DNA of 64,000 nt from Kalmanozyma brasiliensis GHG001. Taxonomy: Eukaryota > Basidiomycota > Ustilaginomycetes > Ustilaginales. Below, piece after piece: positions 43,521 to 55,100 of the stretch; positions within the stretch are counted from its first letter, which is position 1, and each line of letters starts with the position of its first letter. The position numbers were made by a program, and so were the translations under genes. The notes below the pieces were generated by a model, which saw only the letters and a list, made by a program, of their open reading frames with translations, made no database searches and was not told the DNA's origin. The DNA lies in NCBI RefSeq assembly GCF_000497045.1, contig NW_015961989.1, forward strand, positions 124,001 through 188,000, read 5' to 3'.

Positions 43521-46175
43521 ATGACCGACGACGACAAGTCGGCTACTCCGACCCGCAAGCCGAGGCGTCCATTCACCCAACTGCCCTCAGCACTGGCTCA
43601 GCTCGTCGACGATCGCTTCGATGAAGACCAATACGATCAGGCAGTCGACCTGCTCGACCAGCTCAAAGCTGAGGGTCTGACACCAATCAAGAGCCTCATC
43701 CAGAAGCTGGTCGCTCTCAACCTCTGCTCGCTAGCGCCTGGCCAGGTAGCTTCCACCTCCAGATGGACCCTTGACCACCAGCTTCACGACATCTCTTCCC
43801 GCCTCTTGACGCAGTCCAGGGACAGAAAGGGCGGGCAGAATGCCATGAAAGCTGCCTCTGCCGCATCTGACAAGCCTTCTCCCTCTGCTGTCCTCAAGGC
43901 CTCCTCTCTGCTCATCCAATATTCACGACTTGGCGCTGACATCACTGGCCAAGGTGGCGACGCGCAAGCCGAGAGCGGTCGCCAAGAGTGCCTGCTGGCT
44001 CGCCATATGCTCGAAGCGCTTCCCTCGCAAAGAAGGCCCCTGCAGACGACCAGCAGATCGGTCTCCCCGGAGTCATCTCGCAAAGGCCGCCGTGGCTCAG
44101 CCCGACTCGACGACGACGATCACGACGCATCCTTCAATCTCAGCTCCATCGAGCGCTGGGTGCGCAACGACTTCCATCGCGCAGAAGATGTGTGGGATTT
44201 GCTTTGCGATCGAAGGTTCTCCAATCCTACCGAGATCGAGAACGTGGCTCTGGCGCGCGTCAGCGAGTTCTGGATGAACGAATCAGAGCGGAAACGCTAT
44301 CAGAAGCAATTGCAGTCCGCCAGCACCAGCCACAGGCGGCTTGAGGACCGCCTCAAGGAGATTCGCTGGAAGAAGCTGAACGGTGCGCAGAGCAGCGACT
44401 CTTCCGACACCGACACTGATGACAGTTCCGACGACGAAAACGACGACCTCCGCCTGAGGGTCTCCCTCCCGGGTCGTGCCGCCAAACGTTCTTCCGCCAA
44501 GACCAAGGGCAAAGGCAAGACCACCTCTCCGTCCGAGAAGCCGGCCAAGCGCATCCGCATCGCCAAGCCTGCAGCAACAGTACGAGACGACGACGAAGCA
44601 CATCAGAGCAAGGTCAAGATGACTGAGGGCGCCTGGCGCACACTCCCTGTCCTGCTCCGACTTTGGGATCGTGCTACGCCACAAGACGTGGCGGCAACCG
44701 CAGAAGCCACCGCAGCATCGGACGACGAACCAGCTCTACTCTGGCAGTTTCCACGCAGCCATTCGGCTAGACAGAAGGGCGGATCGGCAGTCAGGACCGC
44801 ATCCACCAAAGACACAACTGACGAGATCGGCAGAGCTCTCGACGTGGCATTCTCGTTTCCCGGTGTCCTGCCTGCCTACACCCCAGCAACGACAAATACG
44901 GAAGCAACCACCAATCTATTCGACACGGCAAAGTCGCTCCACACTCGTGGCGACGCTCGCCTATTCTCATCTGTGCCGGAAGGTGAGCTCGTGCATCGGC
45001 AAGAGGTCGGCGATCAGAAGGAGGAGCGTCTCATGGCCCTGCGCGCCATCAGTGCCGCATGGCTGCTTGCGTCCATCTTCCGACTGGTCAAGCTCAACCA
45101 CATCAGCTCGGTTGCTTTCACCGAAGGCGTGTCGGACCGCATCGGAGCGCTGCAAGGGCAAGAAGTTCAGTATCTCATGCTTCCACTGCTCACCAAGGAG
45201 CCGTTTGTCGTTGCCAGCACGCTCACTGCGTACCTGAGCGACGCTACTCGCACACGACCTGACAAGGCAAGGTCACCGGAACCGACAAGATTCAACTTCG
45301 AGGACCAGGGTGTGATCACGATGGACGGTGCGCTGGCATATGCGATGCCCCAGGAGCAAGCGGCCATTGCGCTGCTCGAGGACGCCTCGATGCGACAGCA
45401 GGACACCGACGCAAAGGCCATCCTTCACTTTCTGTCGCTGCACAGGCTCGAGCTGGACGAGTCGGCGGATCTCAGCTTGTCCGCGACGTTCCCGGACCGA
45501 TCCGAGAGCCGCAAGTCACCCGTGGTGCAAAAGCAGAGCCGTCGCCCGGTCAAATCCGGACCCTCATCGCGCATCACAGGCAAGCTGACCGTCACGCTCA
45601 AGAAGCCGGACTCAGCCTTCGAGGCTCCACTGACCGACGAGATGAAAAAGGGCGGTCTGGTGGCATTTGCCTTCGTTCGCATGATGCAGATGTTGGCACG
45701 CGACCGCATCAATCAGATGAAGTTCTTCGTCGCGCGAGCGCTCGTCACGATGTATGATGACACGAAAGGCACATCAAAGAGTCAGGAATCGTACACGTCG
45801 ACCAACGGATCCATCCCCGACAGCTCGCAGGGCCAAGACTTGGATCTGAAGATGCCCAAGGCTGGCGGATCGGAACGCTCATCGCAGCGGCGCAACCTGC
45901 AGCTCTACCTCACGCGGCTCTCGAAGGCATTCGACCATGACTATTACGACTTCAGCCGATGCTGCGCGGTCATGCGGACGCATCTGGGCAAGGACAGCGA
46001 GCATCGACGACACAGGTATCTGGCCGGCCTGCTCGACTCAAGCGGACCCAAGGACGGATCGGGAGCGATGCCGTCGCTCCAGACTGTGGCAGAGCGATGC
46101 GCAAAGTGTCTCGATGCCACGCACGAGCTGATGTTCTCGATGCGTTTGCTCATGGAGTCTGTCAACCCGAAATGA
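43521..46175 (+). CDS. Large conserved-looking protein of unknown function
   Basis: An 884-residue single-exon protein from ATG 43521. I do not recognise it. The N-terminus (30-75, DRFDEDQYDQAVDLLDQL) looks helical. A region near 290-310 is a serine/aspartate run (SSDTDTDDSSDDENDD), followed by a basic patch KTKGKGKTTSPSEKPAKRIRI that could be a nuclear localisation signal. Two helical blocks lie at about 495-630 and 700-760 (ARDRINQMKFFVARALVTMYDD), and a C-terminal block ends MRLLMESVNPK with paired cysteines (ERCAKCLD). The layout suggests a nuclear helical scaffold protein. Codon use is like that of its neighbours. Confidence 0.7.
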   Translation: MTDDDKSATPTRKPRRPFTQLPSALAQLVDDRFDEDQYDQAVDLLDQLKAEGLTPIKSLIQKLVALNLCSLAPGQVASTSRWTLDHQLHDISSRLLTQSRDRKGGQNAMKAASAASDKPSPSAVLKASSLLIQYSRLGADITGQGGDAQAESGRQECLLARHMLEALPSQRRPLQTTSRSVSPESSRKGRRGSARLDDDDHDASFNLSSIERWVRNDFHRAEDVWDLLCDRRFSNPTEIENVALARVSEFWMNESERKRYQKQLQSASTSHRRLEDRLKEIRWKKLNGAQSSDSSDTDTDDSSDDENDDLRLRVSLPGRAAKRSSAKTKGKGKTTSPSEKPAKRIRIAKPAATVRDDDEAHQSKVKMTEGAWRTLPVLLRLWDRATPQDVAATAEATAASDDEPALLWQFPRSHSARQKGGSAVRTASTKDTTDEIGRALDVAFSFPGVLPAYTPATTNTEATTNLFDTAKSLHTRGDARLFSSVPEGELVHRQEVGDQKEERLMALRAISAAWLLASIFRLVKLNHISSVAFTEGVSDRIGALQGQEVQYLMLPLLTKEPFVVASTLTAYLSDATRTRPDKARSPEPTRFNFEDQGVITMDGALAYAMPQEQAAIALLEDASMRQQDTDAKAILHFLSLHRLELDESADLSLSATFPDRSESRKSPVVQKQSRRPVKSGPSSRITGKLTVTLKKPDSAFEAPLTDEMKKGGLVAFAFVRMMQMLARDRINQMKFFVARALVTMYDDTKGTSKSQESYTSTNGSIPDSSQGQDLDLKMPKAGGSERSSQRRNLQLYLTRLSKAFDHDYYDFSRCCAVMRTHLGKDSEHRRHRYLAGLLDSSGPKDGSGAMPSLQTVAERCAKCLDATHELMFSMRLLMESVNPK

Positions 46176-46416
46176 ACCTCTCCCAGTGTCCTTCACCCAG
46201 TGTCCCTCACAATCACTTTGCAAGCAATGCATTCGTCGTTCCAGGTTCCGTTGATTGCGTGTAAGTAAGCGACCCGGCCCGTGATGCGAGTAATGTTTGA
46301 GCACGCGGCAGGAACGTCGCTTGACGATATCGGCGGTAGGCTGCCGCAGCGGTGCTAAGGGAGCGTTTCCTGTCTCTCCCCTTTCCCCGCACTGTCTGTC
46401 CCGATCTCGCCATCCA

Positions 46417-47220
46417 TCAGTTGATGCGACCCAACCTCCTCTCCACGGAACCCACGACCTTTGCCCATGCCCTCAATCCCTGGTATCTCGCCGCAGGAGC
46501 CAAATCGCCAAAGGTCTGTCTCCACAGCTGCCTGTTATAGGCTCTATGTCTCGCACTGTTCGCCTTCAACCAAGCGCTGTAGAAGGTAGCTAACGAGTCC
46601 GAATCCAAATCCAGTTCGTTCTCCTGTTCATTCGTCGTGTTCCCCTTCCCCGTTGTAGCGACTGCCTTACTCGACCCCGTTCGGGACCGAAACTCGCCGA
46701 GGGCTTGGATGAAGCGTGCGTTGTTTTCCTGCCAGAAGCGCTGGTTGAAGCTGTCTGCGCGCGCCATGCGGAGTTTGTGTGCCAACTCGGCGGATTCAAG
46801 TTTGGCCAGAAGACGCTCGAAGTAGAGCGAAGGGGCGCGGGATGTACCAGGCAAGGTCGAACTGGACGAGGTGAATTCTTGGAGAGAGTACGGATGTGAG
46901 AGGCTCGCAGTGGCGGAAGGGGAAGAGACGGAGGGAGAGGTGACTTCTTCAAAGGCGGATCCGTAGCGAATGGGTCGAAGGTTGCTGATCGGATCGGGAG
47001 GACCAACCATGTCTGCTCCGGGTCGCGCTGCGAACCGCGCCGACCGCCGTGGACGCGAGGACGATGATGCGGATGAAGAGGATGCCTTTGCGGATGATGC
47101 GGTGGTCATGCTGCGACTGGCTGAAACGGTCGTGCTTGCTGTGACGTGAGACAGGGCGGTGGCCATGACGAGATGTGACGCTACTGTCCTCGATGACGAG
47201 GCGACGGTGGTGGCGGACAT
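46417..47220 (-). CDS. Cytochrome c oxidase assembly factor 8 (COA8/APOPT1)
   Basis: A 267-residue mitochondrial protein in one exon. The open frame extends upstream only to a TTG, so ATG 47220 (MSATTVASSSRTVASH) was chosen; the first about 60 residues are Ser/Thr/Arg/Ala-rich like a presequence. The family blocks are PDPISNLRPIRYG (about 72-84), YSLQEF, FNQRFWQENNARF (about 155-167) and FYSAWLKANSARHRAYNR (about 214-231), then a terminal RQTFGDLAP. COA8 protects complex IV assembly from oxidative stress; it was first named APOPT1. The 3' end faces the orphan at 43521 with 241 bp between stops. Confidence 0.87.
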   Translation of the reverse strand: MSATTVASSSRTVASHLVMATALSHVTASTTVSASRSMTTASSAKASSSSASSSSRPRRSARFAARPGADMVGPPDPISNLRPIRYGSAFEEVTSPSVSSPSATASLSHPYSLQEFTSSSSTLPGTSRAPSLYFERLLAKLESAELAHKLRMARADSFNQRFWQENNARFIQALGEFRSRTGSSKAVATTGKGNTTNEQENELDLDSDSLATFYSAWLKANSARHRAYNRQLWRQTFGDLAPAARYQGLRAWAKVVGSVERRLGRIN

Positions 47221-48076
47221 GGCTGCCAGAGCGCGAAGCGATGATAGGATGAAACTATCAGCTCTGTGTGTCGACGATAAGAAACAAGATGGTTTTGTGG
47301 TTGCACGAGATATGGCGGCTGAGCGGATGAGGATGGGTGTGTTATGTAGGGGAAGGTTGAGACGAATGCTAGAGAGGATGGTGTTCAAGGCAGCCGAGCT
47401 TCAAGTGACCCTGAAGCATTGAAATTTTCGGCGAATTCCAGTCGCTGCCGCCGCCTCACGCGACGCTGTGCCTTTGCCGGCTCTCGTGTTGCAAAGGCTG
47501 AGAAGTGTAACTCTGGAATTTCAAGGTTCAGCCTTCCCGCAGGCAGGAATGCGGGGGAGGAGCGCAACGGAGCATGCATTTTTCGGTATGAGATGTTAGT
47601 TCCCGAATACCCCCGTTCGGTCACGCAAAATCAAGTCGGAGCCGAGACAGAGCGTATGATAAAAGCAGAGACACGCAAAGACCTTTGTTTGCTTTCTTCT
47701 TCCACACCTTCTGCTGCGCCATCACCATCAAGAAGCATTGCATCGCATCCCTACCGCAGTTCCTATCGCAAAGCGTTTTGTGCCGTCCTATCTGCGTGCA
47801 CGACCATCTCGTTCGTGACCTCGCTTTCGCTGATCGCACTCGTCTCGTGGTTTCCTGAGGCCTGCGTCATTGCTTCCGTGCCTGCGCTTGCTTTACGTCA
47901 GTGAAGTCTGTCTCTGTGCGTCCATAGCCTCAGCGAGCGTGCGCGAGGAATCACGCGAAGAAGTACATTCTGCACAAGCACGAAGCCGAGTGCTAGGGCA
48001 CACTGCCACGCGCAGCGTCAAGACACAACACACTCGAAAGAGCACAGCTGTACAAGCAGCTCCATAACACATCAAG
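47221..48076. other. Divergent intergenic region, COA8 / CstF-64
   Basis: These 856 bp separate two divergent ATGs. No gene is supported. Confidence 0.5.
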
Positions 48077-49273
48077 ATGGCGGGTCCACAACGAGGCTCG
48101 CGCGTCGTCTTCGTCGGCAACATTCCATATGACATGTCAGAGGAGCAGCTCACCGACGTCTTTCGAGAGGTCGGCAAGGTGGTCGGATTCCGTCTGGTCA
48201 ACGATCGTGACACTGGCAAATTCAAGGGCTACGGCTTCTGCGAGTTCGAGGACCCCGAGACGGCCGCATCCGCGGTGCGAAATCTGAACGAGGTCGAAGT
48301 GGGCGGACGTCCTCTGCGTATCTCTTTCGCTGACATTGATCCGCTCATGGAAGGGCGAACGACGCAACACGGAAACTTTGACCAGGACGACCTTCGGAGG
48401 AGAGCTGCAGCGGCAGGACGTGCCGGTCGACCAGGGACTTTTGGTCATGCTGGTGGACCAGGTGGACCACCAAGAGGCGGAGGAGCTGTCTGTGGTGGCT
48501 GGCAACAGCGCGGTCCCGCGGATGGCGGATTCGGGCAGAGGCAATTTGGCGGCCCGCCGGGTGGACAGCCATACGGTGGACCTGGAGGCCCTCCGATGGG
48601 TGGCCCTCCGGGTGGCTTTGGCGGCGTACCGAGCGGCGGCGCGTATACGCTGCCTCCGAATCTTCCCGCTGGCGTTCCTCTTCCAGCCGGTGTTGGCTCG
48701 ACAGATGCCATTACAGAGACGCTCGCCACGCTGCCACCCAATCAGCTGCTGGACATCATGAGCCAGATGAAGTCGCTCGTAGCAAGCTCACCTGAACAAG
48801 CGCGTGCTTTGCTCACGGGGCATCCGCAGCTCGCCTACGCTCTCTTTCAGGCGATGTTGATGATGAACGTCGTCGATCCTGACATTCTGCAGCGCATTCT
48901 GGCTGCTTCGGGTGCGGTCCCTGGCGCTGCTGCGCCTCCACCCAGCGTTCCCCCACACATGCAGCAGCAACCCACCAACAACAACGGCTCCGCCACGCCT
49001 CCTCAGCACTACGGCGGTGCCCCACCAGGCGGACGCTACCCACCCCAAGCACGACCACCACCGGCACCGTACGCTCAGCCCGGATACGGCGGCCAACCAC
49101 CTGCGCCGGCTAACAACGACCCAGCAGCAGCACTGGCAGGCCAAAACCTCCCCGAAGAGCAGAAGGCGCTCCTCATGCAGGTGCTCCAACTGACACCGGA
49201 TCAGATCAACGCCCTGCCTCCCGACCAAAAGGCCAGCATCTTGCAGCTCAAGGCTCAGTTCGGACAGGCTTGA
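48077..49273 (+). CDS. RNA15: Cleavage stimulation factor 64 kDa-like protein (CSTF2/RNA15)
   Basis: A 398-residue single-exon protein that binds U/GU-rich RNA during mRNA 3'-end cleavage. An RRM covers about 10-88 with RNP2 VFVGNIPY and RNP1 KGYGFCEF. A glycine/proline-rich linker (about 120-200) leads into the hinge domain (about 212-277, LLDIMSQMKSLVASSPEQ, ARALLTGHPQLAYALFQ), which binds CstF-77/Rna14. A second Pro/Gly/Gln-rich linker and the C-terminal three-helix domain (about 350-398, LPEEQKALLMQVLQLTPDQI, LPPDQKASILQLK), which binds Pcf11, complete it. All hallmark modules are present and in order. ATG 48077 has AAG just before it. Confidence 0.95.
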   Translation: MAGPQRGSRVVFVGNIPYDMSEEQLTDVFREVGKVVGFRLVNDRDTGKFKGYGFCEFEDPETAASAVRNLNEVEVGGRPLRISFADIDPLMEGRTTQHGNFDQDDLRRRAAAAGRAGRPGTFGHAGGPGGPPRGGGAVCGGWQQRGPADGGFGQRQFGGPPGGQPYGGPGGPPMGGPPGGFGGVPSGGAYTLPPNLPAGVPLPAGVGSTDAITETLATLPPNQLLDIMSQMKSLVASSPEQARALLTGHPQLAYALFQAMLMMNVVDPDILQRILAASGAVPGAAAPPPSVPPHMQQQPTNNNGSATPPQHYGGAPPGGRYPPQARPPPAPYAQPGYGGQPPAPANNDPAAALAGQNLPEEQKALLMQVLQLTPDQINALPPDQKASILQLKAQFGQA

Positions 49274-51465
49274 TGTGGGTTGAAGGCGCGACAAGGAAGA
49301 CAAGGGTTGGAGCGAGGACGCGGTGTTGTACTAGTAGATGCATACGAATCCGCTCATCAAAAGTTAGACGCGATGCGGTGCGGTGTGCTTCGAGCTTGGT
49401 CTGACCGGTGATCGTGATACTATTCCTTGCTCTGTGATCTCAGTGCTGTGGTGTGCCACTGATCGAGGGACGGATAAGAAACCTTCCGAGTCAGGTCTCA
49501 ACCTTGTGTGATGAGCCTCGTCAGCCTAGAATGCACAGCTGAGACACATGGCATGTAGCGTCATTCCCGTGCTAGGTCAAGACACGTCGTCGTCATTGCC
49601 ACAAATCATCTGCTCCTGTCTGGCAGCTGTCAGGGGAGTGAATAAGGTTGCAAGCACGCCGTCTCTGTCTCGCCAGGAGATGAAAGCAGATTCCGCCTGC
49701 TGATTTGGTCGCCGTGACATCTGGCTCCAAACGAGAGTCCGTCTAGTCATCTGATTGTTTCATGCTGCCCTCGATTCGTCGGCCGCCGATCGCTCTAGAA
49801 GAACAAATGATCTTGCGAAGCGAGGATATGTATTGGTTTCCGAACTGTCGGCTAGGCCTAGACTGAGTCGGATGATCCGCACGACCGCTGTACAGCAGGG
49901 CTCCTCGGAACAGCATCAAGTGAGGCTCGAGCCGACTTTTTCACACGCAACGGTCCTCGCCGTGAGCAAAACCGTACGCTATGATGTCTATTTCAAATTG
50001 TGACTGCGGCGGGTGGATTTGGCGTGTGGGTATCTACGCGATTTCGTCAGGGTGCATATGATCTTCGGATCGGCAGTCGATTGGCGAGCCGACAAGCTGG
50101 CTTCTTTCCCCTCGCTTGGTGCTCGGCTCGCGCGTTCTTCTAGCGTCGCTTCTGGATTGCGGAGTTCGGCCTGGCCCTGAATCGGGCCCCACAAACTCGA
50201 AGCTTTCGGTGTCGACCACGATCGTAGTGCATCAACGTCATCGACTCCATGGGCTGAATATGGAGAAAGACGGAGTGAGGAGGACGGACAGTCGGAGTGT
50301 GAGTCGAAATCGATCGAGAGGAAAAATTGCAAGGCGGCAGACGAGTGATGCAAGTGAGTGAGACAGCTGCAGCGCCCGCATAGCCGCCGCAGCGATCGTC
50401 AGAGCATGGTCCGCTGCGATTTTGGCCTTCTCCTCGCACAAGCCTACTTTGCCCTCGTGTCGGTCTATTCGCTCAAGCCGTCGGCTCATCGAGACAGTCA
50501 AAGCACATGCCAGCCAGCTCTATTGTGTCCGAGTATATTTGGAACAGACAGGTGCGATCGCCACCAGAAGACGGGGAGCATCCGAGTGTGTGGGTACGCG
50601 CCGTCGGAGTTTAATCCGATCCCAAGCATCAGCGACACGGCAAGGTCACGGTGTAGTATGTCGGTCTCGTCCGACAGCTGCTCGCCAACTTGCACCATCA
50701 CATGCGGCATCACACAAGTGGCTCGAGAAGCGACTCAGCATACCTCTTACAACGCCACGCAATGCAGGGATGAGTCTGCCAAAGACGCGCCTTTCCGCAA
50801 GGCCAACCCACGCCACGCGTACCGTGCCAAGCAAAGCCATGCCCGAATAACATGACAAACAATGCCATCCGTCGCCTTGAGTCATATCACGGGTCCCCAC
50901 CCGAGAGCTTCTTCGGTCTTGCTCAGCATCGACGGACGCTGTTCAACGTTATCTGGCTCGATGGAGCCTTGGGTGGATCAGAAGGAGAATCTGTGGGATA
51001 TATGCACGTCAATGCACCTTTCAAGCATCGGAAGCAACGCCCGCCTTTCGCTGCACACTGACTCAGAGGCTGCACAAGGCGCGTGTCTCTCGATGCTCAA
51101 GTCCCTTCTCCGCCAAACCGCTTGAAAACCGAAATCACACACTTGTCGGCTGCATTTCTTTTCGTGTGTGAATTTCAAGTTCGACGCCCGCCTGCTTGCC
51201 CCCATCCGCCTGCCCTGATGCCGCCTGCACCCTGATGCTGCTGAGGCTGCTGCTGCTCAGCTCCACTTTTTGTCGATCTTTGCGAGCCAAGCTGGGCCCT
51301 GAACTGCTTCGACTGCGACCCTGTGACCGACTGGCTGGCTGGCTGGCTTGGCTAGACGAGGCCAATTCATTTTAAGGGTTTGCGGCTCGTTTGTTTGTTT
51401 GGCCTGCCTCCTTTGTTTGCCAGCTCGAGCTCTCGACCTTCATCCATCATCATCATCACAAGCTA

Positions 51466-51477
51466 ATGCTTGACTGA
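51466..51477 (+). promoter_or_regulatory. Upstream mini-ORF 1 in the RhoGEF leader
   Basis: ATG CTT GAC TGA encodes Met-Leu-Asp-stop. It is in the CT-rich presumed leader; transcription is inferred. Confidence 0.35.
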
Positions 51478-51536
51478 CTCCCATCGCAACCTCTCCTCGC
51501 TGGCTCCGTCTCTCAGGATCCCATTCGATCATCGAC

Positions 51537-51569
51537 ATGCTGGATATACTCATGCTTTGCTTCCTCTAA
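51537..51569 (+). promoter_or_regulatory. Upstream mini-ORF 2 in the RhoGEF leader
   Basis: A ten-codon ORF, MLDILMLCFL, begins 60 bases after mini-ORF 1. It repeats the start MLD of that ORF. Confidence 0.35.
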
Positions 51570-52017
51570 GCACCCACTCTCGACCCCGACCACGACCACG
51601 GACTCTCCTCGATCATCTTCGATCCCGCTCACTACCGCAATCGGTCTTCTTTCTGCTTCTTCTTCCTCTTCGCACACGGCCGAGGAACTCATCTAGGAAA
51701 CGTCTGGAACGTCAGCCTCGGTATCGATCTGGATCGCATTTCTTCGCCTCTTGTTCCGATAAAGCGTAACTTGGATCTGCTTCTGTTCGCACACGCATCG
51801 CAAAACTCGGGCTCGCGTGTCTCTCAAAACAGCACCCAAGCCTTCTTGCTTCTCCGACCGATCCTCTCGTGACGACGACAGGAGCGTCTGCTTAAGTCCG
51901 AGCTGCAAACTCCCTCGTCTGGACCGCCAACAACTTGGCTGCCTTGCGCGCTACATCGCTCATTTACCCGTCAGGAACGTCCGGCTCTTCGGCTGTCACT
52001 ATCTCACCGCAAGCCGA

Positions 52018-52059
52018 ATGAACGACTTCCTTCTAGACCACCACAGCTCTTGCCAGTAG
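52018..52059 (+). promoter_or_regulatory. Upstream mini-ORF 3 in the RhoGEF leader
   Basis: A 13-codon ORF (MNDFLLDHHSSCQ) ends 54 bases before the main ATG at 52114. No other ATG lies between mini-ORF 2 and the main start. Confidence 0.35.
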
Positions 52060-52113
52060 CAACGCTGAACTAGTTGCACGGCCCTCAGGTGATCCATACC
52101 TGTGCTGGCCGTC

Positions 52114-55100
52114 ATGGCGCCAAATCACACGTCCTCCTCTGCTACACCCAGGGTCGAGACCACACCCTCACCATCTCGTTCCGAAAAGAGCCAGACCCGA
52201 CGCCCTGGAGCAGTCAAGTCGTCGCGCACGCTCTCCAACTCGTCCATTCCGACGCTTTCGACCACGCGCCTCGCTCGACAACCTTCGCCCTCCACCTCCA
52301 ATGCTCAACACATGCAGAACTCGCCACTGCCCAGTCGCCGACCCGCGCGCTCCGGCATCTGCCCCTCGTCTTCTCGTCCAGCACTGATCACTGCGGCAGC
52401 GCAGGATCCTTCGCAAGATCACCATCGAAGCGACTCTGGCAGATCCACCGGCTCATCGCGTTCCACTGCCACCACAGACAGCTTCTTCCTGCCACAGCAT
52501 CCCCACACGCTCAGTCGCCGCTTCAAAGATCTTCCGAGACCGCCATCCTCTTCTGCGATCGTGGATGCCTCCAAGCAGCATGCTCGTGCCTCTGTTCTTG
52601 GCATAGATACGGCCATAGACCCAGCCGCGCCTTCGGCTGTGCTGCCCTCAGCGCATCTCTTCCGTACGAAGAGCTCGGTCAGCACCACCCCGACCAGCCC
52701 GGAAGAAGGAAATGGCTCCTCTCTGGGAGGTCCCGATTTTCCACCTCAGCAAGATGATGACGGCAAGCTTACAGCTCAAGACCGAGTCCTGGACGACTTT
52801 TGGCGCTCAGAGTACTCGAACGCTCCACCTTCGACGGATCCTCTGCAGTCCTCTTTGCCGCCTTTGATGCTTTCGGATGCACCGATCGCCCCTTCGCGCT
52901 CACAGTCGCTCGAATTTTTTGCTGCGCCTCTGGACGCGGACCGCATTGACAAAGCTCCCGAGGATGATCTTCTACTCCAGGACCAAGGCACATCTATTGG
53001 ATCTGCGACACCTCTGGTCGCGGCAAACCTGCAAAAGCTCGACTTGCAGAACGACGACAGCGCCGTCAGTCCCATAGAGGCTTACAGGCTCTCCTCTCCT
53101 GTCCTCTCCTCGCCCAGTGGGGCTCCTACTCCAACCAAACGCAGTGATGACGGTCGACCTCGCATTTCTCCCTATCAGCACTTGGTCACACCAGCGAGTC
53201 CATCCAGCGCCCCAATCGAGCCCAAATCATTCCCCAGCAAGTCCAGCTCCAGCCTGTCTTCTTCGTCCGCTCACGATCATGACAAGACCGCGTCCGCGCA
53301 CGCGTCCAAGCGCTCCTCCACCTCGTCCAGCAGTTCCTTCCGCATGACGCTTTCCAGGCAAGCGAAGTCCTTGCGCAGCTCGTTCCTGTGGACTACGCCC
53401 ACCAGCGCCACAACACCGTCTCCAGGCCGAGAGCAGGTCACAAATAGTCCTGCGTTGAGTGGGACAAGTTCGTCTACCCCGGCCTCACAAGCCTCCTCTA
53501 GTCCAAGTTTGGCAGGCGCCAGCCCTCATCCGACTACCGACGAGCTTTCCTCGACGGACTCTTCGTCGCAGCGCAACATTGCTACCCAAGGAATTGCTGG
53601 CAGAAGGACCGTCTCTGCTGTGACGCCGGGCAAGAGTCCTGCGCGCACCGCATATTCGAGCTCCTACATACCTCAATCCAGACCATCAGAGCCCAGCAGT
53701 CGACTCGATGCGAGGTCCAAAACATCGCCACCCAGGACCAGCATAGGTGCAAGCTCCGCGTCGAAAGAACCCACCGACTACGGCAGATCGGAGGATCGAC
53801 CCAAGTCGCGTCTGTCGTCGCGTCTCACGCTTCACGGTGCTCAATGGTCGATGAAGATGTCCCATCTGACTACCAAGAAGACAAAAGATGCAGCGCTGTC
53901 CAAGTCTGCGTATTCGCAGACCGCGGTGGAAGCGAGCTCCCGCACTGTCGGCAGGCATGCGAAGAGTCAAGCAGCGGCATCCCCTGCAGCCAAAGCTTCG
54001 TCCGCCCCTGTCCTGAACGGAGCGTCACAGGAGACAGGAAAGGACTCATCCGTGGCCCAAGCCCCGAAGCGACCCGGACCTCTTCCCATCTCATCGCCGC
54101 CGTTCAATGGAAACCAAGGATCGAGCACAGCCGCTCAGATCTCCCCTTCATTTGCGGCCTCGTTCGCATTCCTCAACAGCCAGATCGAGTCTCCGATGCC
54201 GTCACCGGCTCTCTCGACTTCAGCGCTGCCCCCGTCCTCAGCTGCTCCCGCGTCGGTCGAGGACCTAGCCGTTGTCAAGGATCACTTCAACCTCGTCCCA
54301 TCGGCGAACACATCCGCCCCAGTGGACCCAACCATCGGCAACAGCTTCGACACCGTCGCTCGAGCCGCCCTCTTTGATCAGCTCGCCGACTCGCCAGAGG
54401 CGGTCTACAAGACGCTCGCCTTCCCCGAGCCTGCGACCATGCCCGCCTCGCAATCGCTCGGCAGCGTCGCCGCCTCCTCCGCCAACGCATCACGGAAGAT
54501 CGGTCACAAGAAGCACGCCTCGCTCGGTTCGACTGCCTTGATCACCAAGTCGGCACGTGCCGCAGCTGCAGACCTGGACAAGCGTGCCGTTGCGACACCT
54601 GTCGTCTCCTCTGGGCTGCCCTTGTTCAAGGGGCACTTGATCGCATCTTCCAACACTTCCATGATCGCGCCATCTTTCGCTTCCCCCAAGGAGGAAGGTC
54701 GCTTCTTTGACGCTCTCACCTCGCCTTTCGAAGAGCAGCCGCCCGGAGCAAAGACTCAGAACGGGGCTGTCCTACCTGCGTATGACACGGCTGGGGAGTT
54801 CTTCCCGTCCGTGGGCACCGAATTGACCTCTCTGATGCATGATCGTGCGCCTGCGTCGGGACAGGCGACATCAACCGTGCCGCAGCTCAGTAGAACGTCG
54901 CTGGGCCGCCGTCTTTCTGGCGTATTTGATTCAACCAAAGCTCGCGCTACTAGGAAGAACGCGGTCGCTTCTCCTCCGCAGAGCCCTCGCGTGGAATCCA
55001 CCCGAATGGATGCGTTGCCAACCAGACCGGAAACCAGCCTAGGCTTCCATCTCCGCAATCCCTTGCGTAGGGACCGCAAGGAGTCTCTCAAGACGGTCCG

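Larger units (their letters stand above)
49274..52113. other. Long intergenic region upstream of the RhoGEF
   Basis: These 2.8 kb have no supported gene. The last about 700 bp (from about 51400) are CT-rich like a long leader and contain only three ATGs, each opening a short ORF. Confidence 0.5.
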
